Shown: positions 38,156 through 46,685 of the stretch, piece after piece | Numbering within the stretch: position 1 is the stretch's first letter | How the letters are laid out: every line of letters starts with the position of its first letter | From: CBDCYS01 sp965224215 | GTDB lineage: Bacteria > Acidobacteriota > Terriglobia > Bryobacterales > UBA6623 | Direction of reading: 5' to 3' | Assembly (NCBI GenBank): GCA_965224215.1 | Contig: CBDCYS010000078.1 | Coordinates: 52,713-116,712, forward strand | Length of the DNA stretch: 64,000 nt | The notes under the pieces: generated by a model | Told to the model about the DNA's origin: nothing | Database searches by the model: none | The model's input: only the letters and a program-made list of their open reading frames with translations | Made by a program: the position numbers and the translations under genes

Positions 38156-38561
38156 TTTTCAGCTGGAAAGGCATACGGCGGACAACGTGTCGGCCCGGCT
38201 CTCAATCGCCTTGAACGGCGGAATTTTGCTGGATCGTTTTTGCCAAAGCCCGAGCACGGGCTCGTAGAGACCTGCCGCCTTTATATCCTTCAGACTGCTA
38301 CGTGTGGCCCGACGAAAGGCCGCAGGTGTCTACAAGGCTTGCGCGACTGGTTTCCGAATGACTCGAGCCGGAACCTGAATCCCCGCGACGCCTTCCAATC
38401 ATCGCCCTTGTCTTCAGCAAACCGCCGCGTCGTAGAATAGATCGAGTGGCCTTTCTCACTGCCCCATCCGGGCTCAGGTGGCTCTGCTCTTCGCCACGGG
38501 TCCGTTGCTGTCGAATCCGTGGCCGTCGAATCCTTGGCTATCGAATCCTTGGCTATCGAAA
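38156..38561. other. tsf-pyrH spacer with tandem repeat leader
   Basis: About 400 bases without a gene. A possible -10 (TAGAAT, 38434-38439) lies upstream of pyrH without a convincing -35. The last 50 bases are a 15-bp tandem repeat that is also open in the pyrH frame. Confidence 0.5.
38510..38561. repeat. 15-bp tandem repeat abutting the pyrH start
   Basis: Units RTCGAATCCKTGGCY start at 38510, 38525 and 38540, with a partial fourth (ATCGAAA) reaching the pyrH ATG. No ribosome-binding site is visible in the repeat. The frame stays open through it, so an extended N-terminus of repeated SNPW units is formally possible. Confidence 0.88.
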
Positions 38562-39266
38562 ATGAAGTACAAGCGTATACTGCTGAAGCTCAGTGGCGAA
38601 GCCCTCGCCGGTAACGCGGGATTTGGGATTGACAGTATCCGTGTTGCCGAGATCGCCGGTGAAGTCGCTGAGATCGCCCGTCTCGGCGTCCAGGTCGGAG
38701 TGGTCGTCGGGGGAGGGAACTTCTTTCGGGGCATCCGGGCCTCCGACAGCGGCCTGCGCCGTATCTCGGTCGACTACATGGGAATGCTGGCAACGGGCAT
38801 GAACGCCATCGCATTACGAGACTTCATTGCGGCACACGAAGTCAAAGCCAGCGTGATGAGCGCCATCGATATGCCGCCTATCGCGGAGTCGTTTTCCCCG
38901 CAAGCGGCAGTGGAACAACTCGGCCAAGGTGGAGTCGTCATCTTCTCGGCGGGGACGGGAAGTCCGTATTTTTCCACCGACACGGCCGCCGCGCTCCGAG
39001 CTGTAGAGATTGAGGCGGAAGTTGTGGCCAAGGCAACCAAGGTCGACGGAGTATACGACAAGGACCCTGTGCGGTTTCCAGATGCCCGACGGTATGACAA
39101 GATCTCCTACGCGCAGGTGCTCTCGCAAGGATTAGCTGTCATGGATGCGACGGCGGTATCCTTGTGCAAAGAAAACAACTTGCCCGTCGTTGTCTTCGAC
39201 CTGAACGTGCCCGGCAATATCCGGCGCATGGTGTCAGGAGAAGAAATCGGGACGTTGATTTATTGA
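38562..39266 (+). CDS. pyrH: uridylate kinase
   Basis: 234 residues from the ATG at 38562. UMP kinase of the amino-acid-kinase fold: KRILLKLSGEALAG, GVVVGGGNFFRG, DYMGMLATGMNAIAL, VVIFSAGTGSPYFSTDTAA and KATKVDGVYDKDP. It makes UDP for pyrimidine nucleotide synthesis. Homologues start at MKYKRILLK, which argues against the open upstream repeat frame being translated, although no Shine-Dalgarno sequence precedes this ATG. Confidence 0.95.
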   Translation: MKYKRILLKLSGEALAGNAGFGIDSIRVAEIAGEVAEIARLGVQVGVVVGGGNFFRGIRASDSGLRRISVDYMGMLATGMNAIALRDFIAAHEVKASVMSAIDMPPIAESFSPQAAVEQLGQGGVVIFSAGTGSPYFSTDTAAALRAVEIEAEVVAKATKVDGVYDKDPVRFPDARRYDKISYAQVLSQGLAVMDATAVSLCKENNLPVVVFDLNVPGNIRRMVSGEEIGTLIY

Positions 39267-39321
39267 TCGTTCATGTACTGAAACTGGATGTACTGATACG
39301 GAAGAAACGAGGCGAACTATC

Positions 39322-39903
39322 ATGTCCACGCTCTATGGCGAATCGATCAAGGAAGTCGAAGCCGAAACGAAGACTCGAATGCACAAGGCGCTTGAGGATC
39401 TGCACCGCGAGATGGCCACAATCCGCACGGGGCGGGCATCCCCGACCATTCTCGAAGGCATTCGGGTGAGTTACTACGGTACGCCGACTCCTCTGAACCA
39501 GGTCGCCAACTTGTCCGTGCCCGAACCCGCGCTGATCATGATTCAGCCCTGGGACATTTCGCAGATCGGCGCGATCGAAAAGGCCATCTTGGGCTCGGAT
39601 CTTGGGCTGAACCCGACGAATGATGGCAAGGTGATTCGACTCAGCATCCCGGCTCTGACCGAGGAGCGCCGCAGAGAGCTTGTGAAGCATCTGCACAACA
39701 TGGTCGAGCAGCATCGAGTGGCTGTCCGCAACGTTCGGCGGGAGGCTAATGAGCAGCTCAAGCACCTCGAAAAAGACAAAAAGATCTCGGAAGATGATCA
39801 CCATCGCGGGCATGACAGTGTTCAAAAGCTAACCGACGGAATGATCAGCCAGCTCGATGAAGCCGGTAAGGCAAAGGAAGCAGAGATTCTGGAGATCGGG
39901 TAG
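39322..39903 (+). CDS. frr: ribosome recycling factor
   Basis: 193 residues. The three-helix bundle and domain II motifs are clear: TKTRMHKALEDLHREMATIRTGRASP, YYGTPTPLNQVA, IQPWD, LGLNPTNDGKVIRLSIPALTEERR and the C-terminal helix. Works with EF-G to split post-termination ribosomes. Last gene of the translation cluster. Confidence 0.97.
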   Translation: MSTLYGESIKEVEAETKTRMHKALEDLHREMATIRTGRASPTILEGIRVSYYGTPTPLNQVANLSVPEPALIMIQPWDISQIGAIEKAILGSDLGLNPTNDGKVIRLSIPALTEERRRELVKHLHNMVEQHRVAVRNVRREANEQLKHLEKDKKISEDDHHRGHDSVQKLTDGMISQLDEAGKAKEAEILEIG

Positions 39904-39977
39904 CTATCGCTGGCCTGTACGGTCTAAGGTGCCGAACTCGAAGCCGCGATACGGGGAGACCATCACGCGGTGTGCTC

Positions 39978-40355
39978 CTACCAGCCAATACGTTTCAACC
40001 TTGCCACGAAGTCAAAGTGCTGGTCGCGGCTCAGAAGCGGTTGGGCGTGCTGCCTGGCCAGTGCCGCGATCCAGAGGTCATTGGCGGGAATCGGACGCCC
40101 CGCGCGCTTGAGTTCGTCACGGATCTCCGCATATCGCTCGGCCGTCTCCTCGTCCACCCTCAGCACTCGCCAGCTTGGAATCGATTCCGCCAGCCATTGT
40201 TCATACCGCGCTCGACCGCGCGACTGCCGGATGCCGTATCTGAATTCGCCCAGCACAATGACCGGCACGGCGATGTCGCTTGCTTCGCGAAGGACCGGTT
40301 CGATGGTCAAGTCGCCGTCCGCAACCGCCGACAGCCCGTTCGTGTCTAGAATCAA
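39978..40355 (-). CDS. PIN-domain toxin (VapC-like)
   Basis: 125 residues. PIN ribonuclease with the acidic set in ILDTNGLSAVADGD, VPVIVLGEFRYGI, PIPANDLWIAALARQ and LLSRDQHFD. Magnesium-dependent RNase expected to cleave tRNA or rRNA when unneutralised. Its start overlaps the antitoxin stop by 4 bases. The pair is convergent with frr and is probably self-regulated. Confidence 0.9.
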   Translation of the reverse strand: MILDTNGLSAVADGDLTIEPVLREASDIAVPVIVLGEFRYGIRQSRGRARYEQWLAESIPSWRVLRVDEETAERYAEIRDELKRAGRPIPANDLWIAALARQHAQPLLSRDQHFDFVARLKRIGW

Positions 40356-40609
40356 TTCCAGTCCTCGGCCTCAATTTGGCCGAACTCTTTCTCGATGATC
40401 CGATTGATCCTGGCCGTCTCCTTGCGGAGACTTCGCAATTTGCCGAACGTTTTCATCCATGGTTTGTCTTGTCCTGCGGGAGGGCGCAGCTTGTCAGCCA
40501 GCGCCTCCGACACCAATGCCCGCAGAGGAATACCTCTCTCGGCCGCCGCCGACTTAGCGTGACGGAACAATGCATCCGGGATTTCAATGGTCGTCTTCAC
40601 GCCACTCAT
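40352..40609 (-). CDS. ribbon-helix-helix antitoxin
   Basis: 85 residues from the ATG at 40609, which follows GGGAGA at good spacing; an upstream in-frame ATG at 40654 lacks this. TTIEIPDALFRHAKSAAAERG is a typical ribbon-helix-helix DNA-binding segment. The C-terminal part (WMKTFGKLRSLRKETARINRIIEKEFGQIEAEDW) would wrap the toxin. Confidence 0.85.
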   Translation of the reverse strand: MSGVKTTIEIPDALFRHAKSAAAERGIPLRALVSEALADKLRPPAGQDKPWMKTFGKLRSLRKETARINRIIEKEFGQIEAEDWN

Positions 40610-40703
40610 TCTCCCATATTTACGGGGAGGAATCTTCGGGCGGGTGTCCTTCATGGATCGCGTTCGGTTGGCAATCCGCCCGGCTGGTTAAATTGCCGCT
40701 CGA

Positions 40704-40732
40704 TTTTGGCGAGGAAGTCCTTTTGTTATAAT
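40704..40732 (+). promoter_or_regulatory. sigma-70-type promoter for ntrYX
   Basis: A perfect TATAAT at 40727-40732, about 65-90 bases before the ntrY start. Upstream TTTTGG/TTGGCG at 40704-40711 is a weak -35 at 15-17 bases spacing. Confidence 0.5.
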
Positions 40733-40796
40733 CAGTTCCAGCGTTGTCGCGGGTCAGGCTGGCGGGAACGTTCGGCGCCTGGCCGCAGCGATACCA

Positions 40797-43085
40797 TTGC
40801 CTCCGGGCCACAAAGGACTCCCTTTGGAGCACAAGAACCAGCGCGCCTCACTCATTGCATCGAGCGTTCTGCTTGTCGTGCTCGTGGCGCTCGCATTCTG
40901 GCAGACTTCCTTGGACTTCGGTGAATTTCGGCCCTCAGGCCGCGGCGAAACGATTGTCCTGTCCGCAATTTCGACGATCGTCGTCCTCGGTGTTTTCACC
41001 CTTGGATTCATCGTCTTCCGCAGTCTTCTCCGGCTCTATGTCGAGCGGCGTCAAAACCGGCTTGGATCGAAGATCAAAACCAAGCTGGTGCTCGGAGCTC
41101 TGGCCCTGTCGATCGTTCCGGTGGTCTGTCTCGTCCTGTTCTCTTTTACCGTCCTCAACCGCACGCTCAACAAGTGGTTCGAGCAGCCGACGGTGGCGAT
41201 TCAAAAGAATTCGGAAGAGCTGGTCGCGCGCCTCAACCAGATCATGCGCGAGAAGATTGAAACGGACGCCGTCTGGATCGCCTCCATGCCGGAGGTCGCC
41301 GCGGCATTGGGGGGCGAAGGAGCCGAGACGCAGACACTATCGGCCCAGAGTTTCGGTGAGCTTGGGTCCAGCGTCAATGCGCATTATGTCGGCCTCCTGC
41401 GGATTGGTGAGACGAAGCCGCTGCTGGAATTTCGGTCGGGTGATTTGGTTGCGGGCGAGGTGGAGTGGCGCGTTCCCGTGACGAGCGGGCAAGAGTCCGA
41501 ACCAAGCGGTGTCATCTCTCGGATAGCGCCCGACTACATCTTCGCTGGTGCGCCGGTGCGCCAAGAAGGCGATCAGCTCGGCCGGGTCGTTGTCGAGTGG
41601 CGCATCCCGCAAGATCTCCTCGACCGGCGCGCCGACATGGCAAAACAAGTGCGGCACTATGCGACGTTACAGCAAGACCACCGTGAATATCGCTATCTCT
41701 ACTCGGGGATTCTGGCGCTGATCTCGGTCTTCGTCTTGTTCGTTGCCACTTGGCTAGCGCTGTTTCTGTCGAAACAAATCATCGTTCCAATCGAGGCTCT
41801 GGTCGAAGCGACTGACAAGCTCTCCAGCGGTCACCTAGATTTCCGGGTACGAACGCCCGCTATCGATGAACTTGCGGCTCTGGTGCAGTCATTCAATCAT
41901 ATGACCCAGCAGCTGGAGACACACCGCCACCGGCTCGAGGAGAGCAACAACGATCTCGCGACAGCAAATGCGGAAATCGACGCCAGGCGCCGTCTGATCG
42001 ACGCCATTCTCGAAAGCATCACGCCGGGTGTGATATCAGTTTCCGCCGAGGGGGAAATCCAGAAGGTAAACTCTGGGCTCAGTTTTATTTTTTCGGAGCT
42101 GGAGATCCGCGGGGCCAGCCACCTTCGCGACCTGTTCTCGCAAGAAGACTACGAAGAAATCACTTACATGATGCACCGCGCCCGCCGTACGGGACTGGCC
42201 AGCCGTGAGTTCGTCATCAAGCGCGAGCAGCGGATCTTCCATCTGTCGGTAACGGTCTCCGCTCTGGAAAGCCAGGCCGTGAAGGAGACGGACGACCTGC
42301 CGGGATTCGTCATTGTTCTCGAAGACACCAGCGAACTTTTGCGGGCGCAGAAATCAGAAGCTTGGACTGAGGTCGCGCGCCGCGTCGCGCACGAAATCAA
42401 GAATCCTCTCACGCCGATTGCCCTCTCGGCAGAGCGAATGAGGCGTTTGCTAGACCGCTTCAGCGCAGCAACCGACCCGAGCGAGCGACGAGAACTCGGG
42501 GAACGCTTCGAGAAATGCACGGAAACGATTGGACGAGAAGTCCAGACACTCGGCACCCTGGTTGACGAATTCGCGCAATTTGCACGATTCCCCGCCGCCA
42601 ATCCCCAGGCTGCCGAGCTGAACCATGTTGTCGAGGCGGCGCTGGACGTCTTTCAAGGGCGGCTCGCCGGTATCCGGATTGAGAAAGACCTGGACGGGGA
42701 TTTGCCGCAGGTCTTTGTCGACCCCGACAAGTTCAAGAGAGTCGTCGTCAACCTCATCGACAACGCGGCGGAAGCGGTCGAGGGCTCGCACGTGCGAGAA
42801 ATCTTTATCGGCACCGCGCCGGGAGCGGTTCCCGACGCCGTCGAGCTGACCGTTGCCGATTCCGGCCCCGGCATTTCGGCCGAGGACAAGGAAAAGCTGT
42901 TCCTGCCCTATTTCTCCACCAAAAAGCGCGGCACGGGACTCGGCCTCGCCATCGTGAATCGTATCCTCAGCGAACACCAAGCCACGATTCGTGTCGAGGA
43001 CCGGCGACCCATGGGAAGCCGCTTCATCATTGAGGTTCCCACCGTGGCCAGCCGCTCTCCGGTAGCCCGAGGAGTTAGCGCGTGA
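40797..43085 (+). CDS. ntrY: NtrY-type sensor histidine kinase
   Basis: About 762 residues. Three or four membrane segments (near residues 19-35, 53-75, 95-118 and 300-325) enclose a periplasmic sensor region. It continues with HAMP (QIIVPIEALVEATDKLSSGHLDFRV), PAS (LIDAILESITPGVISVSAEG), the phosphoacceptor H-box VARRVAHEIKNPLTPIALSA, and the ATPase domain (VNLIDNAAEAV, VADSGPGI, KRGTGLGLAIVNRI). The TTG at 40797 is the longest start; a second TTG at 40824 follows AAAGGA and may be the real one. It overlaps ntrX by 4 bases. Confidence 0.92.
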   Translation: MPPGHKGLPLEHKNQRASLIASSVLLVVLVALAFWQTSLDFGEFRPSGRGETIVLSAISTIVVLGVFTLGFIVFRSLLRLYVERRQNRLGSKIKTKLVLGALALSIVPVVCLVLFSFTVLNRTLNKWFEQPTVAIQKNSEELVARLNQIMREKIETDAVWIASMPEVAAALGGEGAETQTLSAQSFGELGSSVNAHYVGLLRIGETKPLLEFRSGDLVAGEVEWRVPVTSGQESEPSGVISRIAPDYIFAGAPVRQEGDQLGRVVVEWRIPQDLLDRRADMAKQVRHYATLQQDHREYRYLYSGILALISVFVLFVATWLALFLSKQIIVPIEALVEATDKLSSGHLDFRVRTPAIDELAALVQSFNHMTQQLETHRHRLEESNNDLATANAEIDARRRLIDAILESITPGVISVSAEGEIQKVNSGLSFIFSELEIRGASHLRDLFSQEDYEEITYMMHRARRTGLASREFVIKREQRIFHLSVTVSALESQAVKETDDLPGFVIVLEDTSELLRAQKSEAWTEVARRVAHEIKNPLTPIALSAERMRRLLDRFSAATDPSERRELGERFEKCTETIGREVQTLGTLVDEFAQFARFPAANPQAAELNHVVEAALDVFQGRLAGIRIEKDLDGDLPQVFVDPDKFKRVVVNLIDNAAEAVEGSHVREIFIGTAPGAVPDAVELTVADSGPGISAEDKEKLFLPYFSTKKRGTGLGLAIVNRILSEHQATIRVEDRRPMGSRFIIEVPTVASRSPVARGVSA

Positions 43086-44452
43086 CGAGGAGACGTGTAC
43101 TCGTCGTTGACGATGAGCCTGGAATCCGCGAATCGTTGATCGGTGTCCTCGAAGACGAAAACTACGAGGCGGAAGCGGTTGCCAGCGGCGAGGAATGTCT
43201 GCGGAAACTTCTGGCGAAAGCGTTTCATGTTGTCTTGCTCGACATCTGGCTGCCCGGTATGGATGGCCTTGAAACGCTGGAGCAAATTCAGCAAATCGAC
43301 CCCTCGCGACGCCCCGTGGTTGTAGTCATCTCGGGTCATGGGACGATTGAGACGGCTGTCAAGGCTACCAAGCTGGGTGCGCTGAATTTTCTTGAAAAGC
43401 CTCTGTCGCTGGAGAAGGTAACGCTCAGCGTGAAGAACGCCGTCGAGCGCCGGCGGCTCCTCGCCGAGAACGAAAACCTGCGGTCACAAGTTCTCTCCGA
43501 CTACGAGATCATCGGTGACAGCGTGCCTACCAAAGCCCTGCGCCAGCAGTTGGCGCTCATGGCTCCCACCAACGGCCGGGTTTTGATTTTCGGCGAGAGC
43601 GGCAGCGGAAAGGAACTGATTGCCCGCGCACTGCATTCCCACAGCCTTCGCTCCGACGGAGCGTTTGTGGAAGTCAATTGCGCCGCGATCCCCGAAGAAC
43701 TGATTGAAAGCGAGCTGTTCGGACATATCAAGGGCTCTTTCACTGGGGCTCACGAAGACAAGGTCGGAAAATTTCAGAAAGCTGACGGCGGTACGCTTTT
43801 CCTCGATGAAATCGGGGACATGAGCCTGAAGACGCAGGCCAAAGTGCTGCGCGTGCTTGAGGAACAGCGTTTCGAGCCCGTCGGTTCGGGGAAAACGATC
43901 CAGGTGGATACCCGCGTGATTGCGGCGACAAACAAACACCTCGAAGAAGAGATCGAACGGGGGAATTTTCGGGAAGATTTGTTCTACCGGCTGAATGTCG
44001 TGCCGTTCTATGTGCCTCCGCTGCGGGACCGGCGCGAGGATATCCCGGTGTTGGCAGAGCATTTCCTGGGGCAGTTTAGCGCGGCTTATGTGCGAAAACC
44101 AAAGCGGCTGACGGATGAGGCCGGTACTGCCCTAGTGAACTATTCTTGGCCCGGAAATGTGCGTGAGCTGCGCAATCTCATGGAGCGGATCGTCATCATG
44201 ACGAAACAGGGCGACGTCGGTGTCGGCGAGTTGGGCTTGTCAAACAATCGCCGCGTGGGTGATTTCGAGCGGGGCCGAATGCCGCGGTTCTCTAGTCTTG
44301 AAGAGGCTCGCAAGGCTTACGAACGCGACTACGTCCTCAATACTCTGGAAGAACTGGACGGCAACATGACCCGCACAGCAGAAGCGCTGGGGTTGGAGCG
44401 CAGCCACCTCTACCGCAAGATGAAAGCGCTAGGGATCTCGCAGACCGACTAA
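43082..44452 (+). CDS. ntrX: NtrX-type sigma-54-dependent response regulator
   Basis: 456 residues, GTG start overlapping the ntrY stop (GTGA). Receiver: VLVVDDEPGIRESL and phosphorylated Asp in VVLLDIWLPGMDGLE. AAA+ domain: Walker A GESGSGKELIA, sigma-54 contact loop GSFTGAHEDK (GAFTGA with Ser), Walker B GGTLFLDEIGDM, and Arg finger FREDLFYRLNVVPF. The C-terminal Fis-type helix-turn-helix is MTRTAEALGLERSHLYRKMKAL. It activates sigma-54 promoters in response to NtrY. No nitrogen genes are adjacent. Confidence 0.95.
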   Translation: MTRRRVLVVDDEPGIRESLIGVLEDENYEAEAVASGEECLRKLLAKAFHVVLLDIWLPGMDGLETLEQIQQIDPSRRPVVVVISGHGTIETAVKATKLGALNFLEKPLSLEKVTLSVKNAVERRRLLAENENLRSQVLSDYEIIGDSVPTKALRQQLALMAPTNGRVLIFGESGSGKELIARALHSHSLRSDGAFVEVNCAAIPEELIESELFGHIKGSFTGAHEDKVGKFQKADGGTLFLDEIGDMSLKTQAKVLRVLEEQRFEPVGSGKTIQVDTRVIAATNKHLEEEIERGNFREDLFYRLNVVPFYVPPLRDRREDIPVLAEHFLGQFSAAYVRKPKRLTDEAGTALVNYSWPGNVRELRNLMERIVIMTKQGDVGVGELGLSNNRRVGDFERGRMPRFSSLEEARKAYERDYVLNTLEELDGNMTRTAEALGLERSHLYRKMKALGISQTD

Positions 44453-44575
44453 CTACTTGCCCCCGGGTAGCGCGGGCGTGAGCCGAGCGGCGAGCAGTTC
44501 AACCGATCAACGGCTCAACGTCCTAGCAGTGCAATGGCTTCTCATGGTACTTTTATCCCGGTAGGCAAATACCCC

Positions 44576-45763
44576 ATGAGACTCCACAAATCCAGATTTG
44601 CGTTGATTGTCGCCGCTCTTGTCGTTTCCCTCTCCTCCTGCGCGTCTGATGTGCCAATCGCATCGTCGGCTGCTCGCACTGACGCTGAGAACGGTTCTTG
44701 GCCTCGCCACGTAGTCGCCGAAGGCTACATGAATCAGACGGCTATTGCCGCCGACTTCACAGGTGACGGGCTGGCCGATGTCATCTCGAACGGCGACGGC
44801 AAGACGCGCCTCTACGTCGCGCCTGACTGGACCGAAGTCATCATCGCCGCGGCCAACCCGCCGCGAAACCTCATCCACAGCGAAGTGATGGATGTCGACG
44901 CCGACGGCGACCCCGACTTCATCGGAGCGGTCTACTCCCCCGGCCCCATTTTCTGGCTGGAGCGTCCTGATAATCCGATGCAAGATCAGTGGAACTTCCA
45001 CCTGATCGATGACGCGGTCAACGGCACGCACGGGCTGATCACTGGCGATGTCGATGGCGACGGCAGGCTCGACCTGGCGGGAAACAGCGCTCAGCCGAAG
45101 GACACGCCCTATCCCGATTCCCTCGTTTGGTGGAACGTCCCCGCCAATCCGCGCCAGGCCGAGCACTGGGAGCGGCATGTCTTCGCGGATCGCGACGCGC
45201 CTGGCTTGAGCCATTACCTGGGCCTCGGCGACGTCAATGGCGACGGCAAGACTGACGCCGCCAGCGCCGCCAAGATTCCTCCAGACGGCAACTGGTTCGC
45301 CTGGTGGGAACAGCCCGCCGACGGCTCTGTACCGTGGAAAAAGCACGTCCTGGCGACAGCGCAGGAAGGAGCCACGAACATCCTCATGGCCGAGCTGAAC
45401 GGCGACGGGCAAATGGACTTCATCGCCACCCGCGGTCACGGCAAAGGAGTACTGTGGTTCGAAGCGCCGGAGTTCACCCTCCACGAGATCAACGCGGACC
45501 TGGAAGGCCCGCACGATCTCGCCATCGGCGATATAGATAATGACGGCGACATCGATGCCGCCTCCTGCGCCAAAGACAGTTTCATCGCCGTCTGGTTCGA
45601 GAATGACGGCAAGGGCAACTTCACGACGCACTCTATCCACGAAGATCAAGCCGCCTACGACATCCGCCTCGTCGACATGGACTCCGACGGCGACCTCGAC
45701 GTCCTGATCGCGGGTCAAGAGAGCAAGAACGTCGTCTGGTACGAGAACCGCCGGACGCCGTAG
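44576..45763 (+). CDS. FG-GAP/VCBS repeat lipoprotein
   Basis: About 395 residues. The ATG at 44576 (MRLHKSRFALIVAALVVSLSSC) gives a lipoprotein signal with lipobox LSSC; an earlier in-frame ATG at 44534 would bury it. At least five calcium-binding DxDGDGxxD-type repeats follow (FTGDGLADVI, VDADGDPDFI, VDGDGRLDLA, VNGDGKTDAA, IDNDGDIDAA, MDSDGDLDVL), forming a seven-bladed beta-propeller. Function unknown, probably surface binding. The minus strand has a 550-codon open frame, which is a shadow. Confidence 0.85.
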   Translation: MRLHKSRFALIVAALVVSLSSCASDVPIASSAARTDAENGSWPRHVVAEGYMNQTAIAADFTGDGLADVISNGDGKTRLYVAPDWTEVIIAAANPPRNLIHSEVMDVDADGDPDFIGAVYSPGPIFWLERPDNPMQDQWNFHLIDDAVNGTHGLITGDVDGDGRLDLAGNSAQPKDTPYPDSLVWWNVPANPRQAEHWERHVFADRDAPGLSHYLGLGDVNGDGKTDAASAAKIPPDGNWFAWWEQPADGSVPWKKHVLATAQEGATNILMAELNGDGQMDFIATRGHGKGVLWFEAPEFTLHEINADLEGPHDLAIGDIDNDGDIDAASCAKDSFIAVWFENDGKGNFTTHSIHEDQAAYDIRLVDMDSDGDLDVLIAGQESKNVVWYENRRTP

Positions 45764-45931
45764 CCAGTCTGTAAGGCCGTACCGGGTTGCCTGTGAAACC
45801 CCCGTAGCGTGGGGCTCGAAGAGACCTGCGGCTTTTGGACATCGCGGCTCTTCGCGCTTGTCCCCTGCGAGTAGAATGCCCGCTGGGCCGCGCTCAGTCG
45901 CCCGGTATACACGCCTGCTGCACTCGCCTGT

Positions 45932-45960
45932 TATACTAATGATGACTGATAACGTTATCA
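45932..45960 (+). promoter_or_regulatory. promoter and palindromic operator of the vapBC pair
   Basis: TATACT (45932-45937) fits a -10 box. The perfect 14-base palindrome TGATAACGTTATCA (45947-45960) spans the expected transcription start and ends 7 bases before the antitoxin ATG. This is where VapB-type antitoxins bind to repress their own operon. It leaves no room for a Shine-Dalgarno sequence. Confidence 0.65.
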
Positions 45961-45967
45961 TACGATC

Positions 45968-46189
45968 ATGCGCACTATCGTTGACATTCCCGATCAGCAA
46001 CTGGATTCCCTCGCCTCTCTCTGCCAGCGGGAAGGGATTTCGCGGGCCGAAGCCGTTCGCCGGGCTGTCGCCTCTTACGTGGACGCGCAAACGGACACTG
46101 CCGCCGACGATGCTTACGGGATTTGGCGAAAACGAAAAGTCGACGGTGTTGCCTATCAAAGAAAACTGCGCACTGAGTGGTCACGGTGA
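45968..46189 (+). CDS. VapB-like ribbon-helix-helix antitoxin
   Basis: 73 residues. TIVDIPDQQLDSLASLCQREGISRAEAVRRAVASYV is a complete ribbon-helix-helix (CopG/VapB) domain. The C-terminal part (ADDAYGIWRKRKVDGVAYQRKLRTEW) is the typical toxin-binding tail of this subgroup. It overlaps the toxin gene by 13 bases. Confidence 0.9.
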   Translation: MRTIVDIPDQQLDSLASLCQREGISRAEAVRRAVASYVDAQTDTAADDAYGIWRKRKVDGVAYQRKLRTEWSR

Positions 46190-46551
46190 AAGCGGTATTT
46201 GATACGAACATCCTCATCGACTACCTCAACGGTGTCGCGGCAGCCCGCCGCGAAATCAGACTGTACGAGTCCCCGCTGATCAGTTCCATCACATGGATGG
46301 AAGTTCTGGTGGGTACGCAAGACCCGGAAGAAGGGCAGAGAGTGCGAAACTTCCTGCGCTGGTTCGAGTTAGTCCCGATCGATCAAAGGGTCAGCGAGGA
46401 GGCCGTCAAAATTCGGCGCGAAAAGAAGCTTCGCCCGCCTGACGCGATTGTCTGGGCCAGCGCCAAGACCAACGGCGCTTTGCTCGTGACTAGAAACACC
46501 AAGGACTTCCCCCAAGCTGCCCCGGACGTGCGCGTGCCCTACCGGATCTAG
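46177..46551 (+). CDS. VapC-like PIN-domain toxin
   Basis: 124 residues. PIN fold with FDTNILIDYLNG, SSITWMEVLVGT, LRPPDAIVWASAK and LVTRNTKDFP supplying the four acidic positions (D, E, D, D). Translationally coupled to the upstream antitoxin by overlap. Ribonuclease toxin; target unknown. Confidence 0.92.
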   Translation: MVTVKAVFDTNILIDYLNGVAAARREIRLYESPLISSITWMEVLVGTQDPEEGQRVRNFLRWFELVPIDQRVSEEAVKIRREKKLRPPDAIVWASAKTNGALLVTRNTKDFPQAAPDVRVPYRI

Positions 46552-46685
46552 CTTTTCCTCGTCGAAGTATTCTTCACCGGCGCCGTTTTCTTCACCGGAC
46601 TATTGCTTCTTTGTCGTAACGTTGTTGACCGACAGGTTTACCATAAGGGCGTAGTTCGTCTTCCCACCCACCGGAGACCGCGCAA

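Noticed and set aside
44507..46159. A 550-codon open frame on the minus strand
   Set aside because: It is antisense to the FG-GAP lipoprotein and the vapB gene, which have clear motifs and starts. The repeat codon bias of DxDGDG keeps the opposite strand open.
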